Below are positions 1 to 11,628 of a stretch of DNA of 64,000 bases, piece after piece. The notes beneath the pieces are model-generated. The model was not told the origin of the DNA and searched no databases. It saw only the letters and a program-made list of their open reading frames with translations. Every line of letters starts with the position of its first letter. Within the stretch, counting starts at the first letter, position 1. Position numbers and translations under genes: made by a program. Location: contig OY992834.1 of NCBI GenBank assembly GCA_963921425.1, positions 1,798,001 through 1,862,000 of the forward strand, written 5' to 3'. The DNA is from Dryas octopetala. Taxonomy: Eukaryota > Streptophyta > Magnoliopsida > Rosales > Rosaceae.

Positions 1-1294
1 CTGTATATGGCATAACTCTGTGTACAATCTGTACAGGGTTTATGACAATTGGCCTCTATATGATATACTGAATCAGTTCCAGAAAGGTCATAGTCATATG
101 GTTGCTGTGGTGAAGAGTAAGAAGGATGTTAATAGTCCCACAATTCATACTGTTTTCAAGCCTAGAATGCTAGAGATAGATACTAATTCCAGATTACATT
201 CAACACTGGCAGAGAGTAAGGGTAAGATTGCATACAAAAGGAACTAGATTCCTAATCGATACACTGAAATTTTCCTTTTTGGTACTAAAATCAAGTTTTG
301 GTGTAAACCAATATGTGTAGACACATGCCCTCTGTATTCAAGTGAAACTGAATACTGCACTCCAACATCGATGCATGTCATGGAGCAAGATGAAGAATTG
401 CAGACACAATATAAGCGGCATAAGCAAGGAGGTGGAAATATTTCACATGAAAGTTTAGATTCTCTTCAAAGTAACATGGAAGAGGAGGTAATCGGTATCA
501 TAACGATGGAGGATGTTATGGAGGAACTGCTACAGGTACCCAGTTAACTATAGTGACAAAGTTAGGTTAAAACTTATTTCTATTACATGCTTATCAACAT
601 AAGTTCATGTATATTCCTGCTAGCTATAAAGACTACTTTTCCTTTTTAATTAATTTGTTCAATATGTGTACTCATATTTTAGAAAATTAATTAAGCTTAC
701 TCTGTTTATTCTGTCTTCAATTAGGAAGATATACTGGATGAAACAGATGAATATGTGGATGTCCACAACAAGTGAGTATTGACCATTTTTAATTTTCTCT
801 TCTACTGTATACTAGGGTAACTGTGTAAGTATATAGTCATATTTGATATTAATTGCTTAATTAATTGGTTTTTGTTTATTCCATGCAGAATCAAAATCAA
901 CCTCCTACCTTCAAGAAGATCACCAGCATCCTCAAAATCTCATAGAAAATCTGGATCCCAGATTTATTGGAGAACTCCGGAGCCATCTCCAGTGTCTTCA
1001 TACAGTACTCCTGTTCTTTGTTCTCCCACTTCCCCATACATTCAACCACCTCTCATAACACCAACTCTCTATGCTTCCCCTGGAAAATCCATTCTCGGCT
1101 CTCCACCTGGATCTGCAGGCCCTACTGTTCGCAGCTCACCATCCTCACATCGAGTATGCATATATATGCATCTAAACTTAATTCATATTAAATCAATTGA
1201 TCATTTTTTTTTTTTTTTTATGGAAATCAACCTTATTTAATTATGCCAAAACTATTCTTGACAGGCCTCAAGAAAGTCATATGAGAAGCTATGA
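1..1294 (+). CDS. DUF21/CBS-domain (CNNM-like) membrane protein, 3' part only
   Basis: This is the C-terminal half of a plant DUF21 domain-containing protein, related to the CNNM/CorC metal-transport family. The gene runs off the left edge, so the DUF21 membrane domain is not seen. Exons I can chain in one frame are 37-221, 321-535, 725-771, 889-1153 and 1265-1294. They encode the CBS-pair pieces PLYDILNQFQKGHSHM and VIGIITMEDVMEELLQ, then EDILDETDEYVDVHN and a Ser/Pro-rich tail. The last exon reads ASRKSYEKL and then hits TGA at 1292-1294. After that TGA the same frame stays open for 20 codons to 1355-1357, so the stop may be a natural end or a recent truncation. By remembered synteny it matches At5g52790. 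Family call is firm; the transported ion is not shown. Confidence 0.8.
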
Positions 1295-1357
1295 CTGCCC
1301 AGTCACCGTAAAGCTTCAACAGTTCAACTCACTGATCACAGTTGTATACTTGTATGA

Positions 1358-2019
1358 TATATATATATATATAAATTAATCAGTGCTCCTAAACTTGCTT
1401 TACATTAATTTATGCCTACTATGACTTGGAAAAAGAATAATTTTTTATTCTACCTACAACTATATTGTATTTTAGTACTATGCATGCATGCTAGGACATC
1501 GACCATCCTAAGTATTAGTAACATAAAACAAATTAAGTTAAATAATCATACAAAAACAACGTGCACTGGCTTACAGATTTTTTTAATAATGCAGTTGCTT
1601 TCAGTAACTTAGTTTAATGTTAATGCTTTGATTAAGTTGAATTAATCCACGTAACTTGGACTCTAATGACGACAGATCTTACCAAATTTGATCTTGTCTT
1701 CCGCTGCCTGCCAATCACTAGAAATTTGATTAGACATAAATATGCAAGCTAATTCCTTTGAATTAGATAATTTAGATATCAATTAATTAAGTAGTGCGTA
1801 AAACGGCGCCGTATATTGTATAACTCTACTGTATGCAAAGGATTCAGGAATTCTGGATTGTTCAATTCAACGACGTGCAGTATATATTGCTTTAAACAAG
1901 CAGCTATATGAGTGGCCAAAAAAAAAAAAAACAAGCAGCTATATGGGTCCAAATTGAGAAAGCCCAGATTCTAACTTCTTTTTAGTTGGGTTATCGGCCC
2001 AAACGCCCAAAAGACAATT

Positions 2020-2054
<35 letters not shown>

Positions 2055-2316
2055 AAAAGACGATTAAAGTTGAAACTTCAAAGTTGCTCAATACTTGTTT
2101 TTACATTAGGACCTGAAAAAAATCTTCGAAAAAGAATCATTATGAGATAAAAAAGATACAAATATCAGACTTTAAAAAAAAAAAAAAAAGAAGATAAAAA
2201 AGATACAAATATCTTATGAGACTGAGACAATGCCACCGCCATTCATTTTTTAGATAAGATCTATAACCGTAATACCATAGAAACAGATGGTACAATGAAA
2301 TAGCTTAGCCTAGGCC
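1358..2316. other. Intergenic, between DUF21 gene and PAM68-like gene
   Basis: AT-rich noncoding DNA. It holds the 3' region of the DUF21 gene, a short (AT)n run near 1358-1373, and three poly(A)-bearing duplications listed separately. No gene seen. Confidence 0.6.
1894..2213 (+). repeat. Three poly(A)-containing micro-insertions, each flanked by direct repeats
   Basis: Three direct-repeat pairs each enclose an A-rich insert. Repeats 1894-1910 and 1929-1945 (17 bp, identical) enclose AGTGGCC plus A11. Repeats 2009-2024 and 2055-2070 (16 bp, one mismatch) enclose about 26 A then AGGA. Repeats 2145-2166 and 2192-2213 (22 bp, identical) enclose AGACTTT, poly(A) and GA. The pattern of target duplication, short tag and A tail is what target-primed reverse transcription with extreme 5' truncation leaves. 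Slippage during break repair is the alternative. Confidence 0.6.
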
Positions 2317-2862
2317 ATGAAAACTCTGATTCTTTCCTCACAACCATCTCTCTATCTTTCCCAGTCTTCCCCATGGAAGCCCAAAAGCCCAACCCTCCAC
2401 CCCACAACCTTGCAAAACCGAAGCCACCCCAAAAGAAGTACGCATAAACCACATGCCAATGCAAAAGGGTTTGGTAATGATGCACCAGCCACCATAAAAG
2501 AAACATCCAACAGCAAAAACCCCAACAAAAATGATAAAGATGGTGATGAGGAAATTCCACAGAAGGTGTTCGAGAGAATGCTTGTGAGAATTGTGGCCTC
2601 CGTGGGGCTGCCTATGGCCACGGGCATTGCATTGTTGAACGTTTTTGAAGTGGTGAAGGAGCGGCACTTGTGGGATGTGCCACTTTGGCTACCATTCTTG
2701 ACAACGTTGTTGACTTTTGGGACTTCAGCTATTGGCACTGCATATGGGGCTTTGTCTACAAGTTGGGATGTAGAGAGAAAGGGTTCACTTCTTGGTTTTG
2801 AAGAAGCTCAAAGAAATTGGGTTGATATGTGGAGGGAGGAAGATGAGAATAATAACTCATGA
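2317..2862 (+). CDS. PAM68L: PAM68-like protein, chloroplast (DUF3464)
   Basis: A single exon of 181 codons. Residues 1-80 are rich in Ser, Pro, Lys and Asn and look like a transit peptide plus linker. The conserved part starts at about residue 81 with EEIPQKVFERMLVRI. Two hydrophobic segments follow (about 95-110 and 122-146), and the family-typical ending is STSWDVERKGSLLGFEEAQRNW. PAM68 assists photosystem II assembly and PAM68L assists assembly of the NDH complex in thylakoids. I prefer PAM68L because the DUF21 neighbour is also next to PAM68L (At5g52780) in Arabidopsis as I remember it. The start is the first ATG of the frame. No odd features; the short acidic tail is unremarkable. PAM68 itself is the main alternative. 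Confidence 0.82.
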   Translation: MKTLILSSQPSLYLSQSSPWKPKSPTLHPTTLQNRSHPKRSTHKPHANAKGFGNDAPATIKETSNSKNPNKNDKDGDEEIPQKVFERMLVRIVASVGLPMATGIALLNVFEVVKERHLWDVPLWLPFLTTLLTFGTSAIGTAYGALSTSWDVERKGSLLGFEEAQRNWVDMWREEDENNNS

Positions 2863-5088
2863 TGGATTATAATGATAATGATTAAGCAATTACCATTGAA
2901 CATGGTTTTCCCATGACTTTCAGCCTCATTAGTTAGTTAATCTTTCCTCTTCATCCTTCATTCCTTCTTGCTTTTAACAATTAATGTTATATACATCAAC
3001 GTATGTATGTGGTAATGTAATGTGAAATATTGGGTAGTACAGTGCTATATTTATACGCTTTGAGGTTGACTTGCACAGTGTTCTATGAAAAAGATGAATC
3101 CAATTGGGCCACATTAAGGTGTTTAGAACCCCATTGAGTAATTAACTATATTAATTTTTAATTGCTCTATAAACTAATATGGGTTGATGTCACTCTCCAA
3201 GTTGTAAACTAATATGTGTTTAGATCTGAGGTGCATATGCCATATGGGTTGATGTCATCTACATCTTGAGCATATCGCTACGTATTATACAATAATATTA
3301 TCTAAAGTTATATTTTAAAATTAGCATAATCTACGTGCTGATCAGTGATTACTGGTCATATTATCTAGTCCTAAGTATTATTTTTTCCCTATCTTACTTT
3401 CTCCTTTTGGTTCTAAAGCTCTAAGCAATCGTTTTCTAAACCGTATTAGATCAAGTTCATCAACTAGAAGTAGGTGGATTGGTAGGACGGTAAAAATCAC
3501 AAAAACAAATAAAGCAAACAAACAAGTAAAACAAAGTATGCATACGGAGAAAAAGAAGAAGATCAACTTCACTAATTAATACCAACGATAAAAGATATCC
3601 ACTATTTACAATAAAATAAAAGATATGGTATGATTCTGAAAACCTCTCAACTCACAATCAGTCATACATCTTCATACACTCTAAAGTTTGGGGTGCTTAT
3701 GTCATATGTTTTTTGGATTAAAGCTTATATCATATGTTAGATATTTGAATTTCAAAAACTTAAATTATTAGAGAATGAATCAATAATCGATATCAAGTTA
3801 GCTAATACATTTTTTTGTTTTATTTAAAAAAACAAAAATTAACATATTCTCTCTCACACGTACAATACAATAAATGAAAAAGACATACACAATATAAATA
3901 ATACTATAAAAGCAGTCAGACTCCAATTCGTTAACAAAATAAATGGTAAGTAGGAAACTATGTTTTGAGGTATCAAACTAAAAATATTTTAGAACAAAAA
4001 CTCCAATTCGTTAAACAATGTTTATCAAACTATCAGTATAGACGCGTACTCTCACGTCCATCCAACATTAACTAAGCTAAATTGGAACATAAAATACAAT
4101 ATATCACACAAACAATGGTAAAGAAGTCTCATCTTTGATGTTAACAGGAAGCAGCTAATTATAAACAAAAACGAAAGTGCAAATGCGGCACAATGAAGGC
4201 TTTTGCTGCCCGACGACGACGTTTTTATTCCTATTAGCATTTTTTTTTTTTTAACATGAAGCCCACCAATGTTCCACTTACCAAATTATCCCTTAGCCGA
4301 CTGTGACATTTGGTATTACTATTTGCAAAATCTTTTGAATCCAGGCAAAGTCTTTATCACACCCAATTAAAGTAATAAATTGAGTGGCAGATCGGCTTTG
4401 TTAGTTTTACGATATCTGTATGCATGTTAAAAGATAAAAAGCTAGAAAGCTAGACTTCTTGTCGTTTCTTTGAATCAAATTCACAACAAGTTGCAAGTTG
4501 ATTTTGAATTTGTATGGGAGTAAGAAATTTTTATGTATTGATTTTAGAATATGTAGTTGAAATAGACATGGGTTTGCCTTTGTTTCCCTTACTAATCCCT
4601 TCCACCATTACTTATCACATTCAGTCATCATCAAAAAATTCCTGTTAAAAAAAATTTCATAGAGTTACCCAACATGTGGAGAAGTTTTCAGGTTGTATAC
4701 GTTCTACAACATTTTATTTGGGATAGTGCAAAGCCTCTCATCAATGTCATATGAAGTGAAAGGAAAATTTGGACAAGTTCATTAACTCAGAATATATTAA
4801 CTCTGCTTGCATCTATAGAATTTTATAGTTCAAAACCAATGAGTAATCTGCTCAAATTAATATAGAAGTTACAATTAAAAAGAAACCACTAACAAAACTT
4901 TAGTTCTAGTTCATTCCAAATCAACACCGAAGAAAATTTAAAAACTTAAAATAAAGACCATCCCACAATCACTACTGTACATATGACTTCTCTTCTTGAA
5001 ATCTTACCATTTCTAAAAATATCAAAATTCGTGAGCCTTGATTCTCATTATTTATGTTTGCATTCATTCTTCTAATTAGACCTTAAAA
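2863..5088. other. Intergenic, PAM68-like to HIPP
   Basis: AT-rich DNA with no supportable gene. Short local duplications are visible: an ATATGGGTTGATGTCA motif twice near 3177 and 3242, and an ACTCCAATTCGTTAA motif twice near 3920 and 4000. The last part is the 3' flank of the minus-strand HIPP gene. Confidence 0.5.
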
Positions 5089-5956
5089 TTAGCAAATGAC
5101 ACAAGAGTTGGGATCCTCTTCTGCACTTCTTACGTAGTAGCAAGTGGTCATGGGAGGATTGTAAGCCTGGTAGGCCTTTACAAGCTCAGCCACTTCGTCC
5201 TTTGGGTCTTTCTTCTTCTCATCCTTCTTGGGCTCTTCTTTCTTCTTCTCCTCTTTTGCTGGTCCTACTGAGACTATGTCTGTGTGACAAAGCTTCCTCA
5301 GTTTGCTCACCAATTGTACTGGATCTATGTCCCCTGTCACTGTCAATTTCTTGTCCTTCATGTCCATCGAAATTGAATCAAGCCCTGAAAAATTGAAGCA
5401 GAGTAATTACTGGGAAATTCATTGTTGATAACCAAAACCAGAGTAATATGTTGAACAAGAAAAACAAGATAGTTATGAATTGAAGATGCCATATATGTAT
5501 GGTTATATTAATACCTTCAAGCCCTGAGACTGCCTTCATGGCCTTTTTCTTAGCCTTCTCGTCGTGTAAGTCCAATTTCAACACTACTTTCTGTCATGAA
5601 ACAACATAAAACTTTTAAACTTAAAAAACTTAAAAGTAACCAAAGATTAAACCCATCATTCCCTGAACTTAGAACATCAGAGAAATTAACAAAATCAGAA
5701 TTCAAAACCCAATGACCATTTAGTGTCAAAGAGGAAAAGGGTATTCAAGATTTGAAAAATTTGCATAAAACTTATCGATCAGTCAACAAAAACTAATTTT
5801 GGTTTTTACCCAAAAACACCATCATCACTCATCATGCATGCATATTTTTCATGTACAAAAATACAATAAAAGATCTGATAGTCATAGAGAGGATCCTTAA
5901 TTAGAGTTGCCTGGAAAAGAAAGAGCTTGAAGCAAAGTAAAGATCCTAACCTTCAT
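5089..5956 (-). CDS. Heavy-metal-associated isoprenylated plant protein (HIPP) without CxxC
   Basis: Three exons on the minus strand: 5956-5951 (only Met-Lys), 5590-5515 and 5384-5089. They give 125 aa. An HMA fold covers residues 1-70, starting [20 protein letters not shown]. The usual metal-binding CxxC is absent; the loop reads LHDEK. A Lys/Glu-rich linker follows, then [17 protein letters not shown], and the protein ends in CVIC, a CaaX box for prenylation. The product is therefore expected at membranes through a lipid anchor, with doubtful metal binding. HIPPs of this clade are stress- and pathogen-related in general. The two-codon first exon is typical of this clade. The gene lies 80 bp from the assembly gap, so its promoter is partly unsequenced. 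A run of HIPP genes lies in the syntenic Arabidopsis region as I recall it. Confidence 0.88.
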
Positions 5957-6036
5957 TTTTATGGAGCTTGAGAGATCTGAGGAACAAGTTTAAGCGAAAA
6001 CTGAAAATTTCCACAGACGCCAAGAAAACAAAGAGA

Positions 6037-6236
6037 NNNNNNNNNNNNNNNNNNNNNNNNNNNNNNNNNNNNNNNNNNNNNNNNNNNNNNNNNNNNNNNN
6101 NNNNNNNNNNNNNNNNNNNNNNNNNNNNNNNNNNNNNNNNNNNNNNNNNNNNNNNNNNNNNNNNNNNNNNNNNNNNNNNNNNNNNNNNNNNNNNNNNNNN
6201 NNNNNNNNNNNNNNNNNNNNNNNNNNNNNNNNNNNN
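6037..6236. other. Assembly gap of 200 N
   Basis: Exactly 200 undetermined bases. The round length suggests a placeholder whose true size is unknown. It lies in the upstream region of the minus-strand HIPP gene. Confidence 0.99.
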
Positions 6237-7146
6237 GAAGAGACGTCTAAGGGTCTTGATGAAGTGAGAAGGGACCTTGGGACTACATATTTATATTGAA
6301 GGAATTGAAGAGATGAGATGGCACAAGCTGCACAACCACTGTGACCTGAGATGCGACGAAGGTACTGAGTCAACGCAAGTCTAGTCAAGAGTGTAGTCTA
6401 CGGTCAATAAACTCATGTGGAATTGTGGATTGATTTGAGGCAAAATATTTCCACTTTTCCAGCGGCAATAATGAAAAGAAAGCAGTCCCACTTTTTGTAC
6501 AATTCAGTGTTTTCTTCCCCACTGCGGGACGACAGCGTATTAGCCTGTGCACTTTTTGAATATTCAAAAGGTTTTCAGAGGTGTTCGGTGTTCCTCTATC
6601 ATAATTTTCCTCCTTCCAGGAAATAACCAAGAATTGTCAAGTATTTTGGGTCGTCTACGGTTTATATGAAGAAAGTCTTGCTTGGGCCAAAACCACCCAC
6701 CAAGCCCTCCATGCATGGATCCTGATGCATCCCACCTATTATTAACATTTTGTCTGGATCTCCACGAGTAGATCAGAAGATACCCAAGTCAATTCAGAAA
6801 ATGTAGAAAAATCGAACTTGGACTCTGCTGGATCTAGTACAAAGACTACACAATACGTGCTAATATGGTCCTACAGATACATGCAAGTTGCTCACAGTGT
6901 GAACGGTCACACATATGGTTATATATTAATCAAGCTAGGGTACTCTCATCACATGATTGCTATATCTTTTGCTTTGATTCCACTTTTGCAATTAAGCATT
7001 TTCCTCTATTTTTCATATTCTCAATCAGTGCATTTATCAAAGCCAGCAACATGCATGGACCATGTCATCTAATTAGCACAACTCTTACTATGACTATGAC
7101 AGACGCTTCAATTTATTGAGCACTAATCTCAAATTGGTTGGACTAA

Positions 7147-7325
7147 GACCCAGTTTAAAATTGCTGATTTTTAAAATTTTTAATACAAATGAGTGGTAAC
7201 AAAATTAGAAACTACTTATTTTAAAATTTGAGTCAAAATAAATTGTTTTTGGGGGGTCAAAATAAGCAAGTAGAGAACTTATTTTTCTTACAATTATTTT
7301 ACCTCACAACAATACCAAACTGGTC
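7147..7325. mobile_element. Short MITE with PIF/Harbinger-like termini
   Basis: The left end GACCCAGTTTAAAATTGCTG and the reverse complement of the right end, GACCAGTTTGGTATTGTTG, are imperfect terminal inverted repeats. They resemble the ends of the larger element at 53795-54476. The flanks are TAA on the left and TTA on the right, so the 3-bp target duplication is not exact. It is about 179 bp, AT-rich and noncoding. Confidence 0.55.
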
Positions 7326-8575
7326 TTAATGTACATCTAATAAAATTATATATATTCATTGAGTTTATTCACTTAATAGCTCGAAATTCTTATTTCAAAA
7401 TAAGATTTCATCCTAATCTTGAACATGTTAATCATGATGATTTTGATACTTTGCAAAGACAAGCAATGAAGAGGAAGAACTGGCTACCCTCATATGCTTC
7501 ATAAATGAGATGGATCTCTGTACAGCAAAACTTTTTGATGATTGACAAGATTCGATTCTATTTCTACAAGGAGCTAATTATATTATCTGTATGGTTATTT
7601 TATAATAATGTGAATCTTAATTAAGGTTGGAACTATGAAACATCTAACTAACTAACTATTTGGTTGCACATGTACAGTGAATTTTCTAACATTATTTGTG
7701 TTTTTTAAATACTTCTCAGTATGACATTGGTCAAATTACGTTTGACAACCCCTTGGCAAAATATAGATGTTTATACGTACATGTCCAGGTACTTAGACTG
7801 CATATAATTATACACTTTTTCTTATAATTATTGCCACTTGAACCTAAAACTTCCAAAATACTCAATTTCTTAACTAATAATCTACTGTCGCTATAACTTA
7901 TAAGACATTTGTCTCTAATATTAGCCTAACGTGATGTTGAAACACTTCATTTTGTCTAAATGGAGCTGGGCTTTGTCTATAGTATTGGGCTTTGTCTTGT
8001 TATCCACCCCTCCCCTTTGTGTTGGGCCCCCTTTCGGTTGACGATTTGATTGGTGCTAGTAGAATTACAACTGTAGTGTAGTTTTCTGTTTAAGCCTTGG
8101 GCCCGATTTTCACCAACAAAAAAAAAAGGAAAGTCGTATAGTTTAATGGTTGTTTTAATTTCGTCTCTATTATTTTAAAATTTTCAATCAAATTCTTATA
8201 GTTTATATTTTATTACAATTAAGTTTAAAAGTAAAAATTTATAATCGTTTTGCTTTTAATATTGCAAAGACTACATTGCACGTAGTGTCACATAAAAAAT
8301 TTATCAAATATTTTGACCAAATTTAATAAAATTAAAACCACAAATAATTAATTGATAAATAAAAATAACATGAAAACAAGGACCAAAGTACATGGACAAA
8401 AGTGGCCATTTACCCAAAAAAGAAACACTTGATTTTGATGAAAACAAAAGGCAAAAACACTCCATTTTGAAATCAAGACGGAAAAAAACAAAAATCATCT
8501 GAAATTGGAAAAATAAAGAAGAGACTCGCTTGGAATTTTGGAAAGCAAAGTGAGGTGGGGTGGGGTCCCGTTTAA

Positions 8576-8584
8576 AAAATATCT
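8576..8584 (+). promoter_or_regulatory. Evening-element sequence upstream of RVE6-like gene
   Basis: AAAATATCT is the exact evening element bound by CCA1/LHY/REVEILLE MYBs. It lies about 680 bp before the ATG of the RVE6-like gene. One copy can occur by chance in AT-rich DNA, and another lies in a glutaminyl cyclase intron near 25705. Confidence 0.3.
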
Positions 8585-9109
8585 TCTCAAACTCGGTCAC
8601 TTGTGCTTTAAATATCATGTGGCCCAGTATTTGGCCACTTAGTATTAGAGAGTATTGGACCATATATTTCTCTGTCCCAATAACATGTTTCTGCTACATT
8701 TGATTTGGGTCCTGACAATTAGAAAATCAAATTAAATCTCTATCTCTAGTTCTCTACGGCCCACTCCCTCTAACCTCTTCTTGCTTGGTTAATTTGAAAG
8801 ATCATCTGCTGCTTCCTGGTTCACACAACTCCACCAATACTCAAATTAGAGAAACTATTATTTATTAATCATCTTGTGTATAATTTCGTAAAGAGAAATA
8901 AAATTTATTGATGTAAGTTCCACACATATATGATAACTTTATTTTGTGCTCTACAGCCTCTACCTAGAACTAAGAAGCTTGGGCTTAATAACGATAATCA
9001 AAACCCCAAATCCGGATTAAGCAGAAGTTCAAAAAGCTAATCCAATACCAATCCGTCAATCCCACGCTTAATTTCAAAGAACGGATACACTTATTCATTT
9101 CCCACCCTA

Positions 9110-9115
9110 CACGTG
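9110..9115 (+). promoter_or_regulatory. G-box upstream of RVE6-like gene
   Basis: CACGTG followed by GC, about 150 bp before the ATG. It is a common bZIP/bHLH (light, clock, ABA) site. Position suits a core-promoter-proximal element or the leader. Confidence 0.4.
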
Positions 9116-9266
9116 GCGAACTTATTGGCGGTTATTCCATATCCACCAAAACCTCCACCGCACCCGATATTTCCCAAGTCCTATATAGAACTTCTGCCGT
9201 CTTCACAAGGAGTGTGCCGCATTTCCTCGCTCTTTTCAAAGCCCAAACCCGACTATTTCAGATTGT

Positions 9267-11598
9267 ATGGTATCCAAAAACCCGAATCCGGCAGAGGGCT
9301 TGTACTTGGATCCGAACGGAATGGCGTTGCCCGGACTCGGGCCATTCGCCCCAGTCACTACGGCAGTGACAACGGCGTCGACGACGTCGTCTTCGGAGGA
9401 TCTGAGTAAGAAGATTCGAAAGCCCTACACTATCACCAAGTCCAGAGAGAGCTGGACTGAGCCCGAGCACGACAAGTTCCTCGAAGCCCTCCAGCTGTAA
9501 GTTCCATTTCTCATAATTCTTCGCACATGTATGTGTGTGTGTGTGTGTGTGTGTGTTTGTAGAGGGCCCTAGAGTCTTAGTTTTGAATTGGGGTTTGCGG
9601 GTTTGGATTCTGTTTGGTTTCGGAGAAAATGTGGGAAAAGAAACGAAATAGAAATCGTTCGGAGAGTATATGGAAAAGGAACAGAATTTTAGTGGCAATT
9701 CATGAAAATAAAAATGTGTGATTTTAGACCCAATTTATTTATTTTTTTCTTTCTAAATTTACATTTTGTCAGCAATCCAATGAAGCGTTACTGGTGGATT
9801 GAGTTGAATTTGAGTAGGAAATCATTTGTGTTATTATTTGTTGTGATGTTGGTGTTGTTTGAGTTTAAGCTCTATTTCGTACATTTTTGTGTTATCTCCT
9901 AATTTTGTTTATGTTCCCTTCGTTGTATTCAGATTTGACCGTGATTGGAAAAAGATTGAAGCATTTATTGGGTCAAAGACAGTTATACAGGTTAGCTATC
10001 ATTGGATAGTCCTTGTTTGCTGTAGTTAATATCTCGACCTGTATTGTTGTGTCCTTCATGCTGTCTAATGTTGCTTGTAGTTCCTTTCCATTCTATAGTT
10101 TTCCAAATTCCAATGCATAGAGAAATAAACGCTTTAGTGAATATCACCAACTTACTTATGCACTTGTTTTAATCTTTTATTTACAAATTCATATATCAGA
10201 AAATAATGAATACCAATACCCACAAAAACGATTCTTTTGCAGATACGTAGTCATGCACAGAAGTACTTTCTGAAGGTTCAAAAGAACGGAACGAACGAGC
10301 ATCTACCTCCCCCTAGGCCGAAAAGGAAAGCTGCTCATCCGTATCCTCAGAAAGCTTCAAAAAATGGTGAGGTAGTTCATTTATGTGTCCTAGTTGTCGT
10401 AGTACAATGTATATACAACCCTCACTCATATGTGCCTTTCTTTGTCAGCTCTGGCACTCTCACAAGTGTCTGGGTCATGTCAGTCTTCCTCTGCTTTACT
10501 TGAGTCTGGGTTTATTCAAAGGCCAGATTCCTCATCAGTGCTTATGAGTCCCATTACTGGTGCTATAGTCCCTTCCTGGAATAACGGTTCTGCACAAATA
10601 GTCAACATACCACATGAGACCAAAGGTGTGGCTGTTAAACAAATTAAATCCCCATAACAACCTGATCTCAGCGGACAAAAATATTGCCTTTTACAAACTT
10701 GATGTTTACTAGTATTTATTTTTCTCTGTGTTATGTTTTTGTAGAGCCAACTGTGCCGAATAACTGTTGCAGTAGCACAGAAAGCACTCCAAAACCTCAA
10801 CCAGTTGGTGAAAAAACTGATCAAGGGAATCATAGCCTTCCATTGAGAGGTGAGGCTCCAATCTTCATATTTGCCGTTTTCCCTCCCAGACAAGTATAGT
10901 CACCTAAATTCATGTTTCTGTTAATGTTAATGTAACACCTATTTGTTTTATGCAGTTCTGCCTGACTTTTCTCAAGTATACAGCTTCATTGGCAGTGTCT
11001 TCGACCCTAATGCTACAGGTCAACTGCAGAACCTGAAGAAGATGGACCCTATTGATGTTGAAACGGTATTTTTTTTCTCCTTTAATTTAGCATATTATTA
11101 TTTTTTAACTGTAATGTATGTATTTGTTGGTTATATAACCTTTCAATTTGGTGAAGAAGTTGCTGCTTAATTTTGAGCATCATAATTGGGTCATTAAGTG
11201 TTTACGAGCAAACACTGATTGAAATAGGTCATGTGAATCAACTTCCACTTGAAAACGGCATAGTTGTGATGTTATTATATTTTTTTGGCTCCTATTCAGG
11301 TGTTACTGTTGATGAGAAATCTGTCCATCAATTTGACCAGTCCTGATTTCGAGGATCATGTAAGTTTCCATTTCACAAAGCTCTGATTTTATTCTTAGCT
11401 TTTGTTGTACTTTGAAAGGAAGAAAAATTTATAACCAGTTAGTTTATATTTTTTATCATCTCTTAAGAGTATATTGCTGAAAGTTTGAAATGAATCCAGA
11501 GAAGGTTGCTTTCATCCTACAAGATTGATTCGGATACAGAAAATCTCGGTGATGCAAGTAAAAGCCTTCATGATGACCAACACAGGAACGTTGCTTAA
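9267..11598 (+). CDS. RVE6: REVEILLE 6-like single-MYB (SHAQKYF) clock transcription factor
   Basis: Eight exons: 9267-9496, 9933-9990, 10243-10366, 10449-10625, 10745-10849, 10956-11065, 11300-11359 and 11500-11598. They sum to 320 aa with all phases matching. The MYB-like DNA-binding repeat covers about residues 50-105, from [17 protein letters not shown] to the SHAQKYF signature at 99-105. The Pro-rich [20 protein letters not shown] follows, as in the RVE4/6/8 group. The C-terminal part ([14 protein letters not shown] and the [13 protein letters not shown] segment) matches the LCL domain that separates RVE4/6/8 from RVE1/2/7. These proteins activate evening-phased genes through the evening element. 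The start is the ATG giving MVSKNP, as in Arabidopsis RVE6. It lies near the HSP90 gene, as RVE6 and HSP90.1 do in Arabidopsis. RVE4 or RVE8 are less likely on synteny. Confidence 0.9.
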
Positions 11599-11628
11599 GT
11601 GGGGGTAGTTCATGAACTTAGAGGCTTT

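Larger units (their letters stand above)
6237..9266. other. Intergenic, HIPP to RVE6-like
   Basis: No coding gene that I can support. It contains a short Tourist-like element at 7147-7325, listed separately. It also has a GC-richer stretch at about 7968-8125 that starts with a repeated TGGGCTTTGTCT and ends in a run of A. That stretch could be a retroposon tail, but I do not recognise it. The final few hundred bases are the promoter and 5' leader of the RVE6-like gene. Confidence 0.5.

Noticed and set aside
2261-2738. Minus-strand frames opposite the PAM68-like gene
   Set aside because: Antisense shadows of a conserved gene.
7968-8125. A possible SINE ending in poly(A)
   Set aside because: I could not find internal A and B boxes or a flanking duplication around the whole stretch.
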